From Donghicola tyrosinivorans (GTDB lineage Bacteria > Pseudomonadota > Alphaproteobacteria > Rhodobacterales > Rhodobacteraceae), in the NCBI RefSeq assembly GCF_003003355.1, contig NZ_PVTQ01000018.1, forward strand, positions 1-63,904: a stretch of 63,904 nucleotides of DNA, written 5' to 3'. The notes beneath the pieces were generated by a model. The model was not told the origin of the DNA. It searched no databases and saw nothing but the letters and a program-made list of their open reading frames with translations. A program made the position numbers and the translations under genes. Shown piece after piece: positions 18,003 to 26,196 of this stretch (positions within the stretch are counted from its first letter, which is position 1; every line of letters begins with the position of its first letter).

Positions 18003-18377
18003 TTAAAACCCGTGCATCCGCTTGGCCCATTGGATCGCAACGAAAGCGCCCTTGACGGGGGGCAGCATCACAAGTGAGGCCGCGATCGCGACCGCCGCCA
18101 AAATCAGCGCCAAGGTCAGTGGATCGTCTCTGAAGCCGTTGAACGTCAGGTGCAGCACAACGCCCATGATGTGGCACATAATCAGGATCACCACATAGGC
18201 TGGCCCGTCGTCGGCACGCTGCGCGGTAAAGTCCTGCCCGCAATGCTGGCAGTGGTCCGCAACCTTCAGGTAGCCGCGAAACAGCTTGCCCTCGCCGCAG
18301 CAGGGGCAGCGCAGGCGCAGACCGTTCAGCAGCGCCGTTTTCATGTCCCGCTCAGGGGTCGTGTCTTGCTTCGTCAT
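18003..18377 (-). CDS. DUF983 zinc-ribbon membrane protein
   Basis: 124 residues of the DUF983 family. An N-terminal zinc ribbon (RLRCPCCGEGKLFRGYL, then DHCQHCGQDF) is followed by two membrane helices (AYVVILIMCHIMGVVLHLTF and LALILAAVAIAASLVMLPPV). GAGGAA lies before the ATG at 18377. It begins 15 bases after the alpha-oxoamine-synthase-like gene, so the two are likely one transcript. The family's function is unknown; in alphaproteobacteria it is often found near respiratory genes. Confidence 0.85.
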   Translation of the reverse strand: MTKQDTTPERDMKTALLNGLRLRCPCCGEGKLFRGYLKVADHCQHCGQDFTAQRADDGPAYVVILIMCHIMGVVLHLTFNGFRDDPLTLALILAAVAIAASLVMLPPVKGAFVAIQWAKRMHGF

Positions 18378-18392
18378 CGGGAATTCCTCAGT

Positions 18393-19511
18393 TCAGGCCC
18401 GCCAGCCCATTTCGATCGCGATGGTTTCCAGCCCCAGAGACAGGGCTTCGATGTCATCAGCGGTGTGGTGAGTGCCGCAGGTAATCCGCAGATGCTCATG
18501 CCCTGCGGTCTCAACGGCGGTGACCGCAATCCCGTAGTGATCCCGCAGCAGACTGGCCGCAAGACGGGTTTGGCGCAGGTTCCGGACATGCACGCAGACG
18601 ATATGCGACGCGGCATCCGCCACCGGCAGCCCGATATAGGTCAGTGCCGCACACAGATCATTGGCCACACCGCGCAGCTTGGCGCGGGCCTCATCCTGCC
18701 TTTGGATCAACGCCACCGCACGCGGCACCGCATCCAGCAGGAACAGGGGTACGGCCAAGGCACGCTCACCCGCCAAATGGCCCGAGACCATCGCCACCAA
18801 GTCCGCCTGACCGGCCACATAGGCGACCGGAAGGCCAAGCGATCCGGCGCTATAGACCAGCGCAACGCCTGCGTCTGATAGCCCTGCACCCTCTGCACCG
18901 AGCGCCCCGACGCCATTACTGTCATCCAGAATGACGCGGGCGCCGTGGTCTTTGGCAATGCTGCAAATCCGCGCCAGCGGAGCAATCGCCCCGTCGTTCC
19001 GACCAATGCTGTCCAGCACAATCAAGGTCGGACGGCTGGGATCGGCCTCTGCCAGCGCCTGCGTCAGGGTCTCAGGGTTGGCAGGGTCAAAGCCGGTCTG
19101 TGTAGGTGCCACGTGGGACGCGATGATGTTGCACCCGCCAAGCCCTGCGACCAGCGCCGCCAGAACGCGGTCCATGCCCGCCCCTTGGAGCACGCAGGCG
19201 GCGGGCTGATTGTGCCACGCGGCCAAGGTCTGCTCTGCCACCAAGCGCACGGGATGCAGGCCGGGTAAGGCGCTGTCATCCCCTGCCCCGTGAAACTCGA
19301 TCCCGTCACAAATCGCCCGATGCAAAGCGGGCATGGCAGCGATCCCCAAGGCATCGGCCGAGGTCCACAGGGTGATCTCTTGCTGTGCATCATCATAATC
19401 GCCGCGCAGGGCCTTGGGGTATGGCGCGAGGCCAAAGACATAGGTCGTCTGCTGCGGGGCGCACGCGGTCCTGATTTCATCTGTCCTGAGGCAGGTGGCA
19501 ATTTCGGCCAT
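18393..19511 (-). CDS. Alpha-oxoamine synthase (ALAS/KBL-like) homologue lacking the PLP lysine
   Basis: 372 residues with the fold-type I layout of 5-aminolevulinate/8-amino-7-oxononanoate synthases. The segment RVILDDSNGVGALGAEGAG (about 192-210) matches the family's D-(E/D)-(V/A)-H-x-x-G block with the cofactor aspartate, and the C-terminus HEHLRITCGTHHTADDIEAL fits the family's last domain. The Schiff-base lysine, in the family TLGKAFG-type loop, is replaced: the stretch at about 220-234 reads YSAGSLGLPVAYVAG, with Leu227 where Lys should be and no lysine nearby. The histidine of the earlier block is Asn. I infer a pseudoenzyme or a strongly altered catalyst, not a hemA substitute. It lies between a MocR regulator and a DUF983 gene. 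Confidence 0.7.
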   Translation of the reverse strand: MAEIATCLRTDEIRTACAPQQTTYVFGLAPYPKALRGDYDDAQQEITLWTSADALGIAAMPALHRAICDGIEFHGAGDDSALPGLHPVRLVAEQTLAAWHNQPAACVLQGAGMDRVLAALVAGLGGCNIIASHVAPTQTGFDPANPETLTQALAEADPSRPTLIVLDSIGRNDGAIAPLARICSIAKDHGARVILDDSNGVGALGAEGAGLSDAGVALVYSAGSLGLPVAYVAGQADLVAMVSGHLAGERALAVPLFLLDAVPRAVALIQRQDEARAKLRGVANDLCAALTYIGLPVADAASHIVCVHVRNLRQTRLAASLLRDHYGIAVTAVETAGHEHLRITCGTHHTADDIEALSLGLETIAIEMGWRA

Positions 19512-19796
19512 GTTGCATCTCCTTCGCGGGACATCCGCGATTCACCCTGGCCGGATTGCTATGGATTGACTGCATACAAATCAAGTCAATCAATCAGATT
19601 GATTTGCGTATAATGACCGATTGACTGGACGCAAACTAGCTTACGAAGATTCCGAAAAATGTTATAAACTCAAAATAATTCAGCACTTTAGCATCAATCC
19701 AACAAGTCACCCGAAAGCGCAGCGCCCTAAAGGTGCGGCACTTTGAACCAACGGCACCCCACATAAAATCCATACATTACATACAATATGACACCC
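19512..19796. promoter_or_regulatory. Promoter region with candidate MocR-binding motifs
   Basis: This AT-rich gap lies upstream of the leftward alpha-oxoamine-synthase-like gene. On the minus strand at 19771-19787 it reads ATTGTATGTAATGTATG, a TGTATG direct repeat at 9-base spacing. An imperfect inverted repeat (ATACAAATCAA at 19574-19584 and TTGATTTGCGTAT at 19599-19611) lies nearer the gene, flanked by ATTGACT repeats at 19565 and 19620. The ATTGTATG core also occurs at 21226 and 21358 in front of the MocR gene. Confidence 0.5.
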
Positions 19797-21161
19797 TCAG
19801 CCCAGAAACGTATTCAGCACCATAGCGTTAGACAGCTCATGCAGCGCCTCACGTAGGGCTTCGCGGGTGATCGGCCCGCCAAGACCCACGCGGATCTGCT
19901 CTTTCGGCGCCCCAAGCACAGTAAATGCGTCCGAGGGCATCAAGCCGATCTGCCGCCGCGCCATGCGCGCCACCACATCCGCGCGCGAGGTCCCATCGGG
20001 CAGGGTCAGCCACAGGTTAAACGCGTTTTCCGAGGACAGATATTCGAAATCCCCCAGCACCTCGGCGGCCAGCGCCTGCCGCGCTGCGCTTTCAGAACGG
20101 ATAAAGCGGCGGATGCTATCGGCGGTGCCGTCCTCAATCCATTGGGTGGTCAGCGCAATCGACAGGGGCGAGGGCATCACCGACAGCGCCCTGATCGCCT
20201 GCGCCAGATGCATCGCGCAGCGTGCTGTGGGCGCAATCGTATAGGCCAGCCGCAACCCCGCCCCGATGCACTTGGCCAAGCCGCCGATGTGCCACGTCAA
20301 CTCTGGTGCAGACAGAGCAATCGGCGCGGGCGCTTTGGCGGGGATAAAGCCGTATGCGTCGTCCTCGATCAGGAACAGTTTGTGCTTCAGCATCACCTCG
20401 GCAATCGCCTCGCGCCGGTGGGCGGGCACGGTCAGGGTGGTGGGATTCTGCAAGGTCGGGTTCAGGTACAACGCCTTGGGCCGGTGCAGCGCGATTGCCT
20501 CGGCCAGTGCCTCGGGGATGACGCCGTCGCCATCCATCGCAACCCCGATCAAGGTCACGCCGAACCGCGCCGCCACGTTGCGCACACCGGGATAGGTGAT
20601 CGCTTCGCACAGAACCACATCGCTAGGCTTGGTGATGATCGAGAAGATCGCCGCCATCGTCGCATGCGCCCCCGGCGTCACCGCCACACGATCCAGCGCG
20701 GGCGTCAAACCACGCATCGACAACCAACTGGACGCCGCGACCTTGTCCCGCTCGGCCCCGACGGGGGACTGGTAGCGCAACAGATCAATCAGGTTGGCCG
20801 AGACAAGCCCAAGCCCCGCCTCCATCTTGCGCAGCAATTCGGGGTCCGTGGGTTCGGGCGCCATGTTCATGGACAAATCCGCTTCACTGGACCGCGCCGG
20901 ATCGGGCCGGTGTGCCGCTACATTGCCCCGCACAAAAGTGCCGCGCCCCACATGGCTTTCCACAAGCCCGCGGGCCTGCGCCTCGGAATACGCGCGGGAG
21001 ACGGTGGTGAAATCGATCCCCAAAGCCTCGGCCAGTTTGCGCTGGGGCGGCAGGCGCATCCCGTCCTTCAACCGCCCGTCCGCGAGATCGCGAGCGATGG
21101 CATCGGCGATAGCAAGATAGCGCGGCTTGCCGCTTTCAAGGGATTGGGGCGTCCAATTCAT
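19797..21161 (-). CDS. MocR-family (GntR-aminotransferase fusion) transcriptional regulator
   Basis: 454 residues. The N-terminal GntR winged helix (about 10-80) has KPRYLAIADAIARDLADGRL and PPQRKLAEALGIDFTTVSRA. It is joined to a fold-type I aminotransferase-like domain with LYLNPTLQNPTT, LIEDDAYGF and the PLP-binding lysine in HIGGLAKCIGAGLRLAY, so cofactor binding looks intact. MocR proteins usually sense PLP or an amine through this domain. I chose the ATG at 21161 (AAGGAAG eight bases upstream) over 21176. The next gene on the same strand is the PLP-lysine-less synthase homologue, a probable target. Confidence 0.9.
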   Translation of the reverse strand: MNWTPQSLESGKPRYLAIADAIARDLADGRLKDGMRLPPQRKLAEALGIDFTTVSRAYSEAQARGLVESHVGRGTFVRGNVAAHRPDPARSSEADLSMNMAPEPTDPELLRKMEAGLGLVSANLIDLLRYQSPVGAERDKVAASSWLSMRGLTPALDRVAVTPGAHATMAAIFSIITKPSDVVLCEAITYPGVRNVAARFGVTLIGVAMDGDGVIPEALAEAIALHRPKALYLNPTLQNPTTLTVPAHRREAIAEVMLKHKLFLIEDDAYGFIPAKAPAPIALSAPELTWHIGGLAKCIGAGLRLAYTIAPTARCAMHLAQAIRALSVMPSPLSIALTTQWIEDGTADSIRRFIRSESAARQALAAEVLGDFEYLSSENAFNLWLTLPDGTSRADVVARMARRQIGLMPSDAFTVLGAPKEQIRVGLGGPITREALREALHELSNAMVLNTFLG

Positions 21162-21541
21162 TGGGGCTTCCTTCATGGCGTCTGCCTGCCCCTTTAGCGC
21201 GGCTTTGCAATTCAATGAAGCACCAATTGTATGGAAGCTTTCACTGCTGCCGTTCTTGGATCCGTGTCTGATATCGCCAGATAACCCCGAAAAAAGCGTC
21301 GTTCGGCCGCTTTGGCGCGCACTCGTAGCGCGAAACCAAAAGAAAAAGGCACGCATCATTGTATGCAAAGCACCTAGCGATTTTGCACCAACAATTTGAG
21401 GGGCCAGACGTCATCCAACGCATGGGCCAAAGGCTGGAGAGCCGCTGGCCCCACTACAACCTTAAGGCGCTTGACAGGTGGCCATTTGCCCTCATACCAA
21501 TTCATGGAAACGTTTCCATACGTATTTGGAGGAGGAATACG
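21162..21541. promoter_or_regulatory. Divergent promoter region between MocR and the sugar operon
   Basis: About 380 bases with no gene. ATTGTATGGAA (21226-21236) and ATTGTATGCAA (21358-21368) are direct repeats likely to be MocR sites. The rightward promoter must lie close to the LacI-type palindrome at 21505-21518. Confidence 0.5.
21505..21518. promoter_or_regulatory. LacI-type operator
   Basis: TGGAAACGTTTCCA is a perfect 14-bp palindrome with the central CG typical of LacI/GalR operators. It lies 24 bases before the ATG of the first gene of the aldolase-epimerase operon and just before its Shine-Dalgarno sequence. The LacI regulator at 26145-27167, at the far end of the operon, is the natural candidate to bind it and repress. 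Confidence 0.75.
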
Positions 21542-22372
21542 ATGAAAACCGCACGGATGAACCGGCTGTTTGGACAGTCCGGCAACTGCTTTGACGTGGC
21601 CATCGATCATGGGATGTTTAACGAACGCTCGTTTCTGGGCGGGATCGAGAATATGGCCACGGCGGTTGATATCGTCGCCAATGCCGCCCCTGATGCGATC
21701 CAATTGCCGCCGGGTACTGCGCCGCTGCTGCAATCACGAAAGGGCAAGGACCGCCCCGCTTTGGTCCTGCGTACCGACATCGCCAATGTCTACGGCACGC
21801 CCCTGCCCCGCGTCCTGTTTTCCGAGCTGATCGACAAGCCCGTCGAACAGGCCGTGCGTCTGGATGCGGCCTGCGTGGTGGTGAACCTGCTTAGCCTGCC
21901 GGACCAGCCCGAGGTCTATCGCGCCTGCATTCGCAACATCAACGCGCTGAAACATGTGTGCGATCTGGCCTCGATGCCGCTGATGGTCGAGCCGCTGGTC
22001 ATGCAGGACAACTCCAAAGGCGGTTATATGGTTGATGGCGATCTGGAACAGATCCTGCCGCTGGTTCGTCAGGCGGTTGAACTGGGTGCCGACATCATCA
22101 AGGCCGACCCTTGTGACGACGTGAGCCAGTACCACAAAGTCATCGAAATCGCGCAGGACATTCCGGTTCTGGTGCGCGGCGGGGGCAAGGTCTCGGACCA
22201 GGAAATCCTGACCCGCACCAAGGCACTGATGGAGCAAGGTGCCCGCGGCATCGTCTATGGCCGCAACGTGATCCATCATGAAAAGCCCGCCGCGATGACC
22301 CGCGCGCTGATGGCCATCGTCCATGACAATGCCAGCGTCGCGCAGGCGCTTGAGATGGTGCAGCAGGCATGA
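21542..22372 (+). CDS. DeoC/LacD-family class I aldolase
   Basis: 276 residues of the class I aldolase superfamily that includes DhnA, LsrF and LacD. The start carries the active-site CFDVAIDHGMFNE block, and the Schiff-base lysine is expected in GADIIKADPC near residue 185. The phosphate-binding loop reads PVLVRGGGKVSD. GGAGGAGG precedes the ATG at 21542. It is the first gene of a five-gene operon and its stop overlaps the next start (ATGA at 22369). It should cleave a phosphorylated keto-sugar acid or ketose made by the downstream isomerase and kinase; the substrate is not readable. Confidence 0.75.
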   Translation: MKTARMNRLFGQSGNCFDVAIDHGMFNERSFLGGIENMATAVDIVANAAPDAIQLPPGTAPLLQSRKGKDRPALVLRTDIANVYGTPLPRVLFSELIDKPVEQAVRLDAACVVVNLLSLPDQPEVYRACIRNINALKHVCDLASMPLMVEPLVMQDNSKGGYMVDGDLEQILPLVRQAVELGADIIKADPCDDVSQYHKVIEIAQDIPVLVRGGGKVSDQEILTRTKALMEQGARGIVYGRNVIHHEKPAAMTRALMAIVHDNASVAQALEMVQQA

Positions 22373-23514
22373 AAACCATCCGCTTCGGCATCATCGGCTG
22401 CGGACTGATGGGGCGCGAATTTGCCTCGGCCGCGGCCCGCTGGATGCATCTGACCGACACCAAGGCCCGCCCCGAAATCATCGGGGTCTGCGACAAGAAC
22501 GAAGCCCTGATGGGCTGGTTCACCACTCATCTGCCATCGGTCACGCAGACCACCACCGATTTCCGCGATCTGCTGGCCAACCCCGAAATCGACGCGATCT
22601 ATTGCGCCGTACCCCATGTGCTGCACGCCGACATCTATCCGCAGATCGTCGCGGCGGGGAAACACCTGCTGGGGGAAAAGCCTTTCGGCATGGACCGTGC
22701 GCAGAATGAGGCGATTGATGCCGCTATTGCTGCGCGTCCCGATGTGCTGGTGCGCTGCTCATCGGAAATGCCCTATTTTCCGGGGGCGCAGAAGGTCATC
22801 GACTTTGTCCGCTCGGGCGCGGTGGGCAATGTGCTAGAGGTCGAGGCGGCCTTTTTGCACTCGTCCGATATCAACCCCGACAAGGTGATCAACTGGAAGC
22901 GCGACGTGAACGTGAACGGCGCCTATGGCTGTATGGGCGATCTGGGGATGCATGTGTGCCACGTGCCCCTGCGCCTTGGCTGGAGGCCGGATCGCGTGCA
23001 TGCCAGTCTGGTCAAACAGATCACCCAGCGTCCCGACGGCAAAGGCGGCATGGCCCCGTGCGAGACATGGGACAACGCCACGATCACCGGCAATGTCCCG
23101 TCCGAGAACGGAAATTTCCCGCTGGTCCTGAAGACGTGGCGCATCGCGCCCGGTGAATCCAATACATGGTCGCTGCGGGTGCTGGGGATGAACGGCTCGG
23201 CCTTTTTCACGACCAAATCGCCGCGCCAGTGGCAGTTCATGCAGTATGAGGCGGGCGGTCGTCAGACTTGGCAGGTCGAGGATCTTGGCTATCAGTCTCT
23301 GTTCGGCTCGATCACCGGCGGGATATTCGAGTTCGGCTTTGCAGACGCGATCCAGCAAATGTGGGCGGCCTTTGTGGATGAGCTGGCAGGCGGCGACGCG
23401 GGCGGATTTCACTGCGCCACCCCGTCCGAGGCCCGCGCCCACCACAACATCCTGACGGCGGCATTGGCATCGGGGACCAGCGGACAAGTTGTGCCGGTGG
23501 ACTATGCGCGATGA
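22369..23514 (+). CDS. Gfo/Idh/MocA-family oxidoreductase
   Basis: 381 residues. The N-terminal Rossmann domain opens RFGIIGCGLMGREF, and the family EKP motif is in LLGEKPFGMD near residue 105. A C-terminal alpha/beta substrate domain has GCMGDLGMHVCHVP, where the catalytic Asp/His pair normally lies. These enzymes oxidise sugars or cyclitols with NAD(P). It overlaps the genes on both sides by four bases. Within this operon it could provide oxidation of the imported sugar before isomerisation, but the order of steps is not determined. Confidence 0.88.
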   Translation: MKTIRFGIIGCGLMGREFASAAARWMHLTDTKARPEIIGVCDKNEALMGWFTTHLPSVTQTTTDFRDLLANPEIDAIYCAVPHVLHADIYPQIVAAGKHLLGEKPFGMDRAQNEAIDAAIAARPDVLVRCSSEMPYFPGAQKVIDFVRSGAVGNVLEVEAAFLHSSDINPDKVINWKRDVNVNGAYGCMGDLGMHVCHVPLRLGWRPDRVHASLVKQITQRPDGKGGMAPCETWDNATITGNVPSENGNFPLVLKTWRIAPGESNTWSLRVLGMNGSAFFTTKSPRQWQFMQYEAGGRQTWQVEDLGYQSLFGSITGGIFEFGFADAIQQMWAAFVDELAGGDAGGFHCATPSEARAHHNILTAALASGTSGQVVPVDYAR

Positions 23515-24161
23515 AACGCTCTGCCATGAACGCGGCCATCCGCGCCGCCGAGGAAACGCTGGCCGCGCACAGGTGGGCCTTGCCCGCTTGGGCAGGTTGG
23601 AGCCCGCAGGATCACCGCGATAACTCCGATCTTAGCGCTTGGCTGCGTGACCGGCAGTTAGGCTGGGACGTCACCGACTTTGGCCAAGGGGATTTCGCCG
23701 CCCGTGGTCTGACCCTGTTTTGCGTGCGCAATGGCGGGCAAGGACCGGATGAGCGGCCCTATGCGGAAAAGCTGCTGTTTGTCGGCGTGGGTCAGGAAAC
23801 CCCCTTTCACGCCCATAAAATAAAGCTGGAGGACATCATCGTGCGCGGTGGCGGCACCCTGTGCGTTGAATTCTCTCGGCAAGGGGCGGTGCTGGACGGC
23901 ACCCCCGATGAGGTCCGCATCGATGGCGTCCCATCCCCGATCTATGACCGCATCCACCGCCTGACCGCCGGTCAAAGCATCACCGTTCCGCGCGGCGTAC
24001 AGCACCGGTTCTGGGGCGAGGATGCGCCGGTGTTTGTCGGTGAGGTCAGCCAATGCAACGACGATTTCGGGGACAACTATTTCCTTGAACCGCTGGGGCG
24101 CTTTACCGCCATAGACGAGGACGCCCCCGCCCATCGCCTCTGCTGGAACGAAGCGCCATGA
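23511..24161 (+). CDS. D-lyxose isomerase-family cupin
   Basis: 216 residues of the D-lyxose ketol-isomerase (DUF1498) cupin family. The metal site is visible as PFHAHKIKLEDIIVRGGG (His, His and Glu) and the later histidine in RGVQHRFWGED. Characterised members interconvert D-lyxose with D-xylulose and act more weakly on mannose or fructose. The WDVTDFGQGDFAARGLTLFC block is typical. It is the fourth-base-overlapping third gene of the operon, and a PfkB kinase follows, consistent with isomerisation to a ketose before phosphorylation. Confidence 0.8.
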   Translation: MKRSAMNAAIRAAEETLAAHRWALPAWAGWSPQDHRDNSDLSAWLRDRQLGWDVTDFGQGDFAARGLTLFCVRNGGQGPDERPYAEKLLFVGVGQETPFHAHKIKLEDIIVRGGGTLCVEFSRQGAVLDGTPDEVRIDGVPSPIYDRIHRLTAGQSITVPRGVQHRFWGEDAPVFVGEVSQCNDDFGDNYFLEPLGRFTAIDEDAPAHRLCWNEAP

Positions 24162-25138
24162 GTGCGCAGCGGCAAGGCATCATCTGCGCGGGCAACTGGA
24201 TCTTGGACCTGATCCACGACATCCCCTATTGGCCGCAGAAATCGGACCTGATCGAGATCGCCTCGCAGACGGCGGGGATCGGGGGCGGGGCGGGCAATGT
24301 CTCGCTTGATCTGGCGGCGCTGAAGGTCGGCTATCCGGTGATCCCGATGGGCTGCGTGGGCGACGACGCCTATGGCGAAACGGTCCTGCAAATCTGCCGC
24401 GCGGCGGGTTTGTGGGTGGATTACATGCAAGTCATCGCTGGCACGCCAACCGCCCATACCCATGTGATGAACATCCCCGGCGACAGCCGGACGTTCTTTT
24501 ATTCCGGCGGCGTCAATGATCTGCTGGACGAAGGGCATTTCCCCGTCACTGGCATTTCCGGTGCTGACCCCAAGATCTTCTACTTAGGCTATCTGAACCT
24601 GCTGCCTCGGCTGGACCACGTTGACCCAACCGGCACCACCGGCGCGGCGCGGCTGCTGGCGCGGGCGCGGGCGGCAGGGATGATGACCTGCGTCGATCTG
24701 GTCTCGACCCAAAGCGAAAGCTACGCGCAGACGGTCAAGGCCACCTTGCCGGAAATCGACTGGCTGTTCCTGAACGAGGTTGAGGCCGCCCGCGCCACCG
24801 GCATCACGGCTACGGATGAGGCTGACCGCGACAGCCTGTTGCGTGCCGCAGACGCGCTGCTGGCCTCTGGCCTGCGCCAAGGCTGCGTGATCCACAGCCC
24901 GCGCCTGTCCTTGTGGCGGACCCGCACTGCCACGGTCTGGCGCGACTTTGACCCGCTGCCCAAGGACCAGATCAAAAGCGCGGTCGGCGCGGGCGATGCC
25001 TTTGCCACCGGCATCCTGCATGGCCTGCACGAAGGCTGGCCGCCTCAGGACTGCCTTGATCTGGGCCACAAAGCGGCCTGTGCCTGTCTGCGCCTTCCCA
25101 CCGCCTCGGGCGGGTTGCCGCCCTTGCAGGATTTGTAG
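24158..25138 (+). CDS. PfkB-family carbohydrate kinase
   Basis: 326 residues. The N-terminal glycine-rich AGIGGGAGNVSLDLAAL and the C-terminal anion hole with the catalytic Asp, SAVGAGDAFATGILHGL near residue 275, define the ribokinase/PfkB family. It should phosphorylate the ketose produced by the preceding isomerase. Its start overlaps the isomerase stop. The substrate cannot be assigned; fructokinase, tagatose-6-phosphate kinase and 2-keto-3-deoxygluconate kinase share these motifs. Confidence 0.88.
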   Translation: MSAQRQGIICAGNWILDLIHDIPYWPQKSDLIEIASQTAGIGGGAGNVSLDLAALKVGYPVIPMGCVGDDAYGETVLQICRAAGLWVDYMQVIAGTPTAHTHVMNIPGDSRTFFYSGGVNDLLDEGHFPVTGISGADPKIFYLGYLNLLPRLDHVDPTGTTGAARLLARARAAGMMTCVDLVSTQSESYAQTVKATLPEIDWLFLNEVEAARATGITATDEADRDSLLRAADALLASGLRQGCVIHSPRLSLWRTRTATVWRDFDPLPKDQIKSAVGAGDAFATGILHGLHEGWPPQDCLDLGHKAACACLRLPTASGGLPPLQDL

Positions 25139-25152
25139 ATCGGAGACCAGAG

Positions 25153-26196
25153 ATGATACCCGCAAGCACGTTCCAGCCGGTCGACACTGCCACCCAGTCC
25201 ACCTTGATCTGGCCAGACGGTAGCCTGAGCCTGCAACGGCGCGGCGCGATGATACGGGATCTGACCCTGCGCACCGAAGACGGCTCTATCGTGCGCCCTC
25301 TGCACACCGCCCCTTGGGTCGGCACGCCCGAGGCCGACGGGCTGACCGGATTGATGCAAGGGCTTAGCGGCGAATGGCCCTGCGTGCCTTTCGGCGTGGC
25401 CCATGACGGATTGCCTGCGGAATGGACGGCTCCAAGCGGTTGGGAAGATCCCTTTGCCCACGGCTACGGGGCGCATCATGACTGGGACATCGCGGTGACG
25501 CCGGACAGCATTGAGGCACAGATCGACTATCCCGCAGATCACCCGATCCAATCGCTGCGCCGTCGTCTAACCCCCAGCAAACACGGCATCACAATCGAAC
25601 TATGGGTGCAGCCACGCCGTGATTGCCGCCTGCCGATCGGCCTGCATCCGGTCTTTTCCCTGTCCTCCAAACCCCAAAGCACCGAGGTGATCGTGCACAG
25701 GGCCAACCAAGTCTGGTCACATCCGCAGGTGTCCAGCGACGATCCCACACCGGCCCGCGACAATGCCCGCTCAGCCAGTCTTGAGACAATCCAAAGCTTT
25801 CACAGCAGCCCGCTGGATTTCAGCCGCCTGCCCCGTCTTGAGCAAAGCGAAACGCGGCTTTTGGCCTTGGGATGCGACGGGCGCGTCACATTGCGCGACC
25901 GCGGGTCGGGCATCCAGCGGCATCTGGACTTTGACCCCGAGCAGTTCCCCTTTGTGATGCTGTGGGTGTCGAACCAAGGGCGCGCGGCGGCGCCTTGGTC
26001 GCGGCGGCATCTGGCCTTGGGGGTCGAGCCTGTGCGCGCGGCCTTCGATCTGGGCACCGCAACCTCGGCGCAGGCAAACCCGCTATCCGCCACCGGACAG
26101 GATACTACCTTTGACCTGCGGGCGGATCAGCCGTTCTACACCCGTTACGCGATCTCGGTCTCATCGGGCGCGGCAGGGCCAGTGGATTCACGCTGA
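25153..26196 (+). CDS. Aldose 1-epimerase family protein
   Basis: 347 residues of the galactose-mutarotase-like beta-sandwich. The catalytic histidine is expected in GLHPVFSLS and the catalytic glutamate in GVEPVRAAF near the C-terminus. It converts alpha and beta anomers of the imported sugar. It follows the kinase by 14 bases and is the last gene of the operon. Its 3' end overlaps the convergent LacI gene by about 50 bases, so read-through would produce antisense RNA over the repressor's 3' end. Confidence 0.85.
   Translation: MIPASTFQPVDTATQSTLIWPDGSLSLQRRGAMIRDLTLRTEDGSIVRPLHTAPWVGTPEADGLTGLMQGLSGEWPCVPFGVAHDGLPAEWTAPSGWEDPFAHGYGAHHDWDIAVTPDSIEAQIDYPADHPIQSLRRRLTPSKHGITIELWVQPRRDCRLPIGLHPVFSLSSKPQSTEVIVHRANQVWSHPQVSSDDPTPARDNARSASLETIQSFHSSPLDFSRLPRLEQSETRLLALGCDGRVTLRDRGSGIQRHLDFDPEQFPFVMLWVSNQGRAAAPWSRRHLALGVEPVRAAFDLGTATSAQANPLSATGQDTTFDLRADQPFYTRYAISVSSGAAGPVDSR

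Noticed and set aside
18393-19511. Calling the synthase homologue a second hemA (5-aminolevulinate synthase)
   Set aside because: The essential PLP lysine is replaced by leucine, so ALA synthesis by the normal mechanism is not credible.
20142-21197. A 351-codon open frame antisense to the MocR gene
   Set aside because: Arginine/glutamine/glycine-rich shadow frame over an intact, well-recognised regulator.
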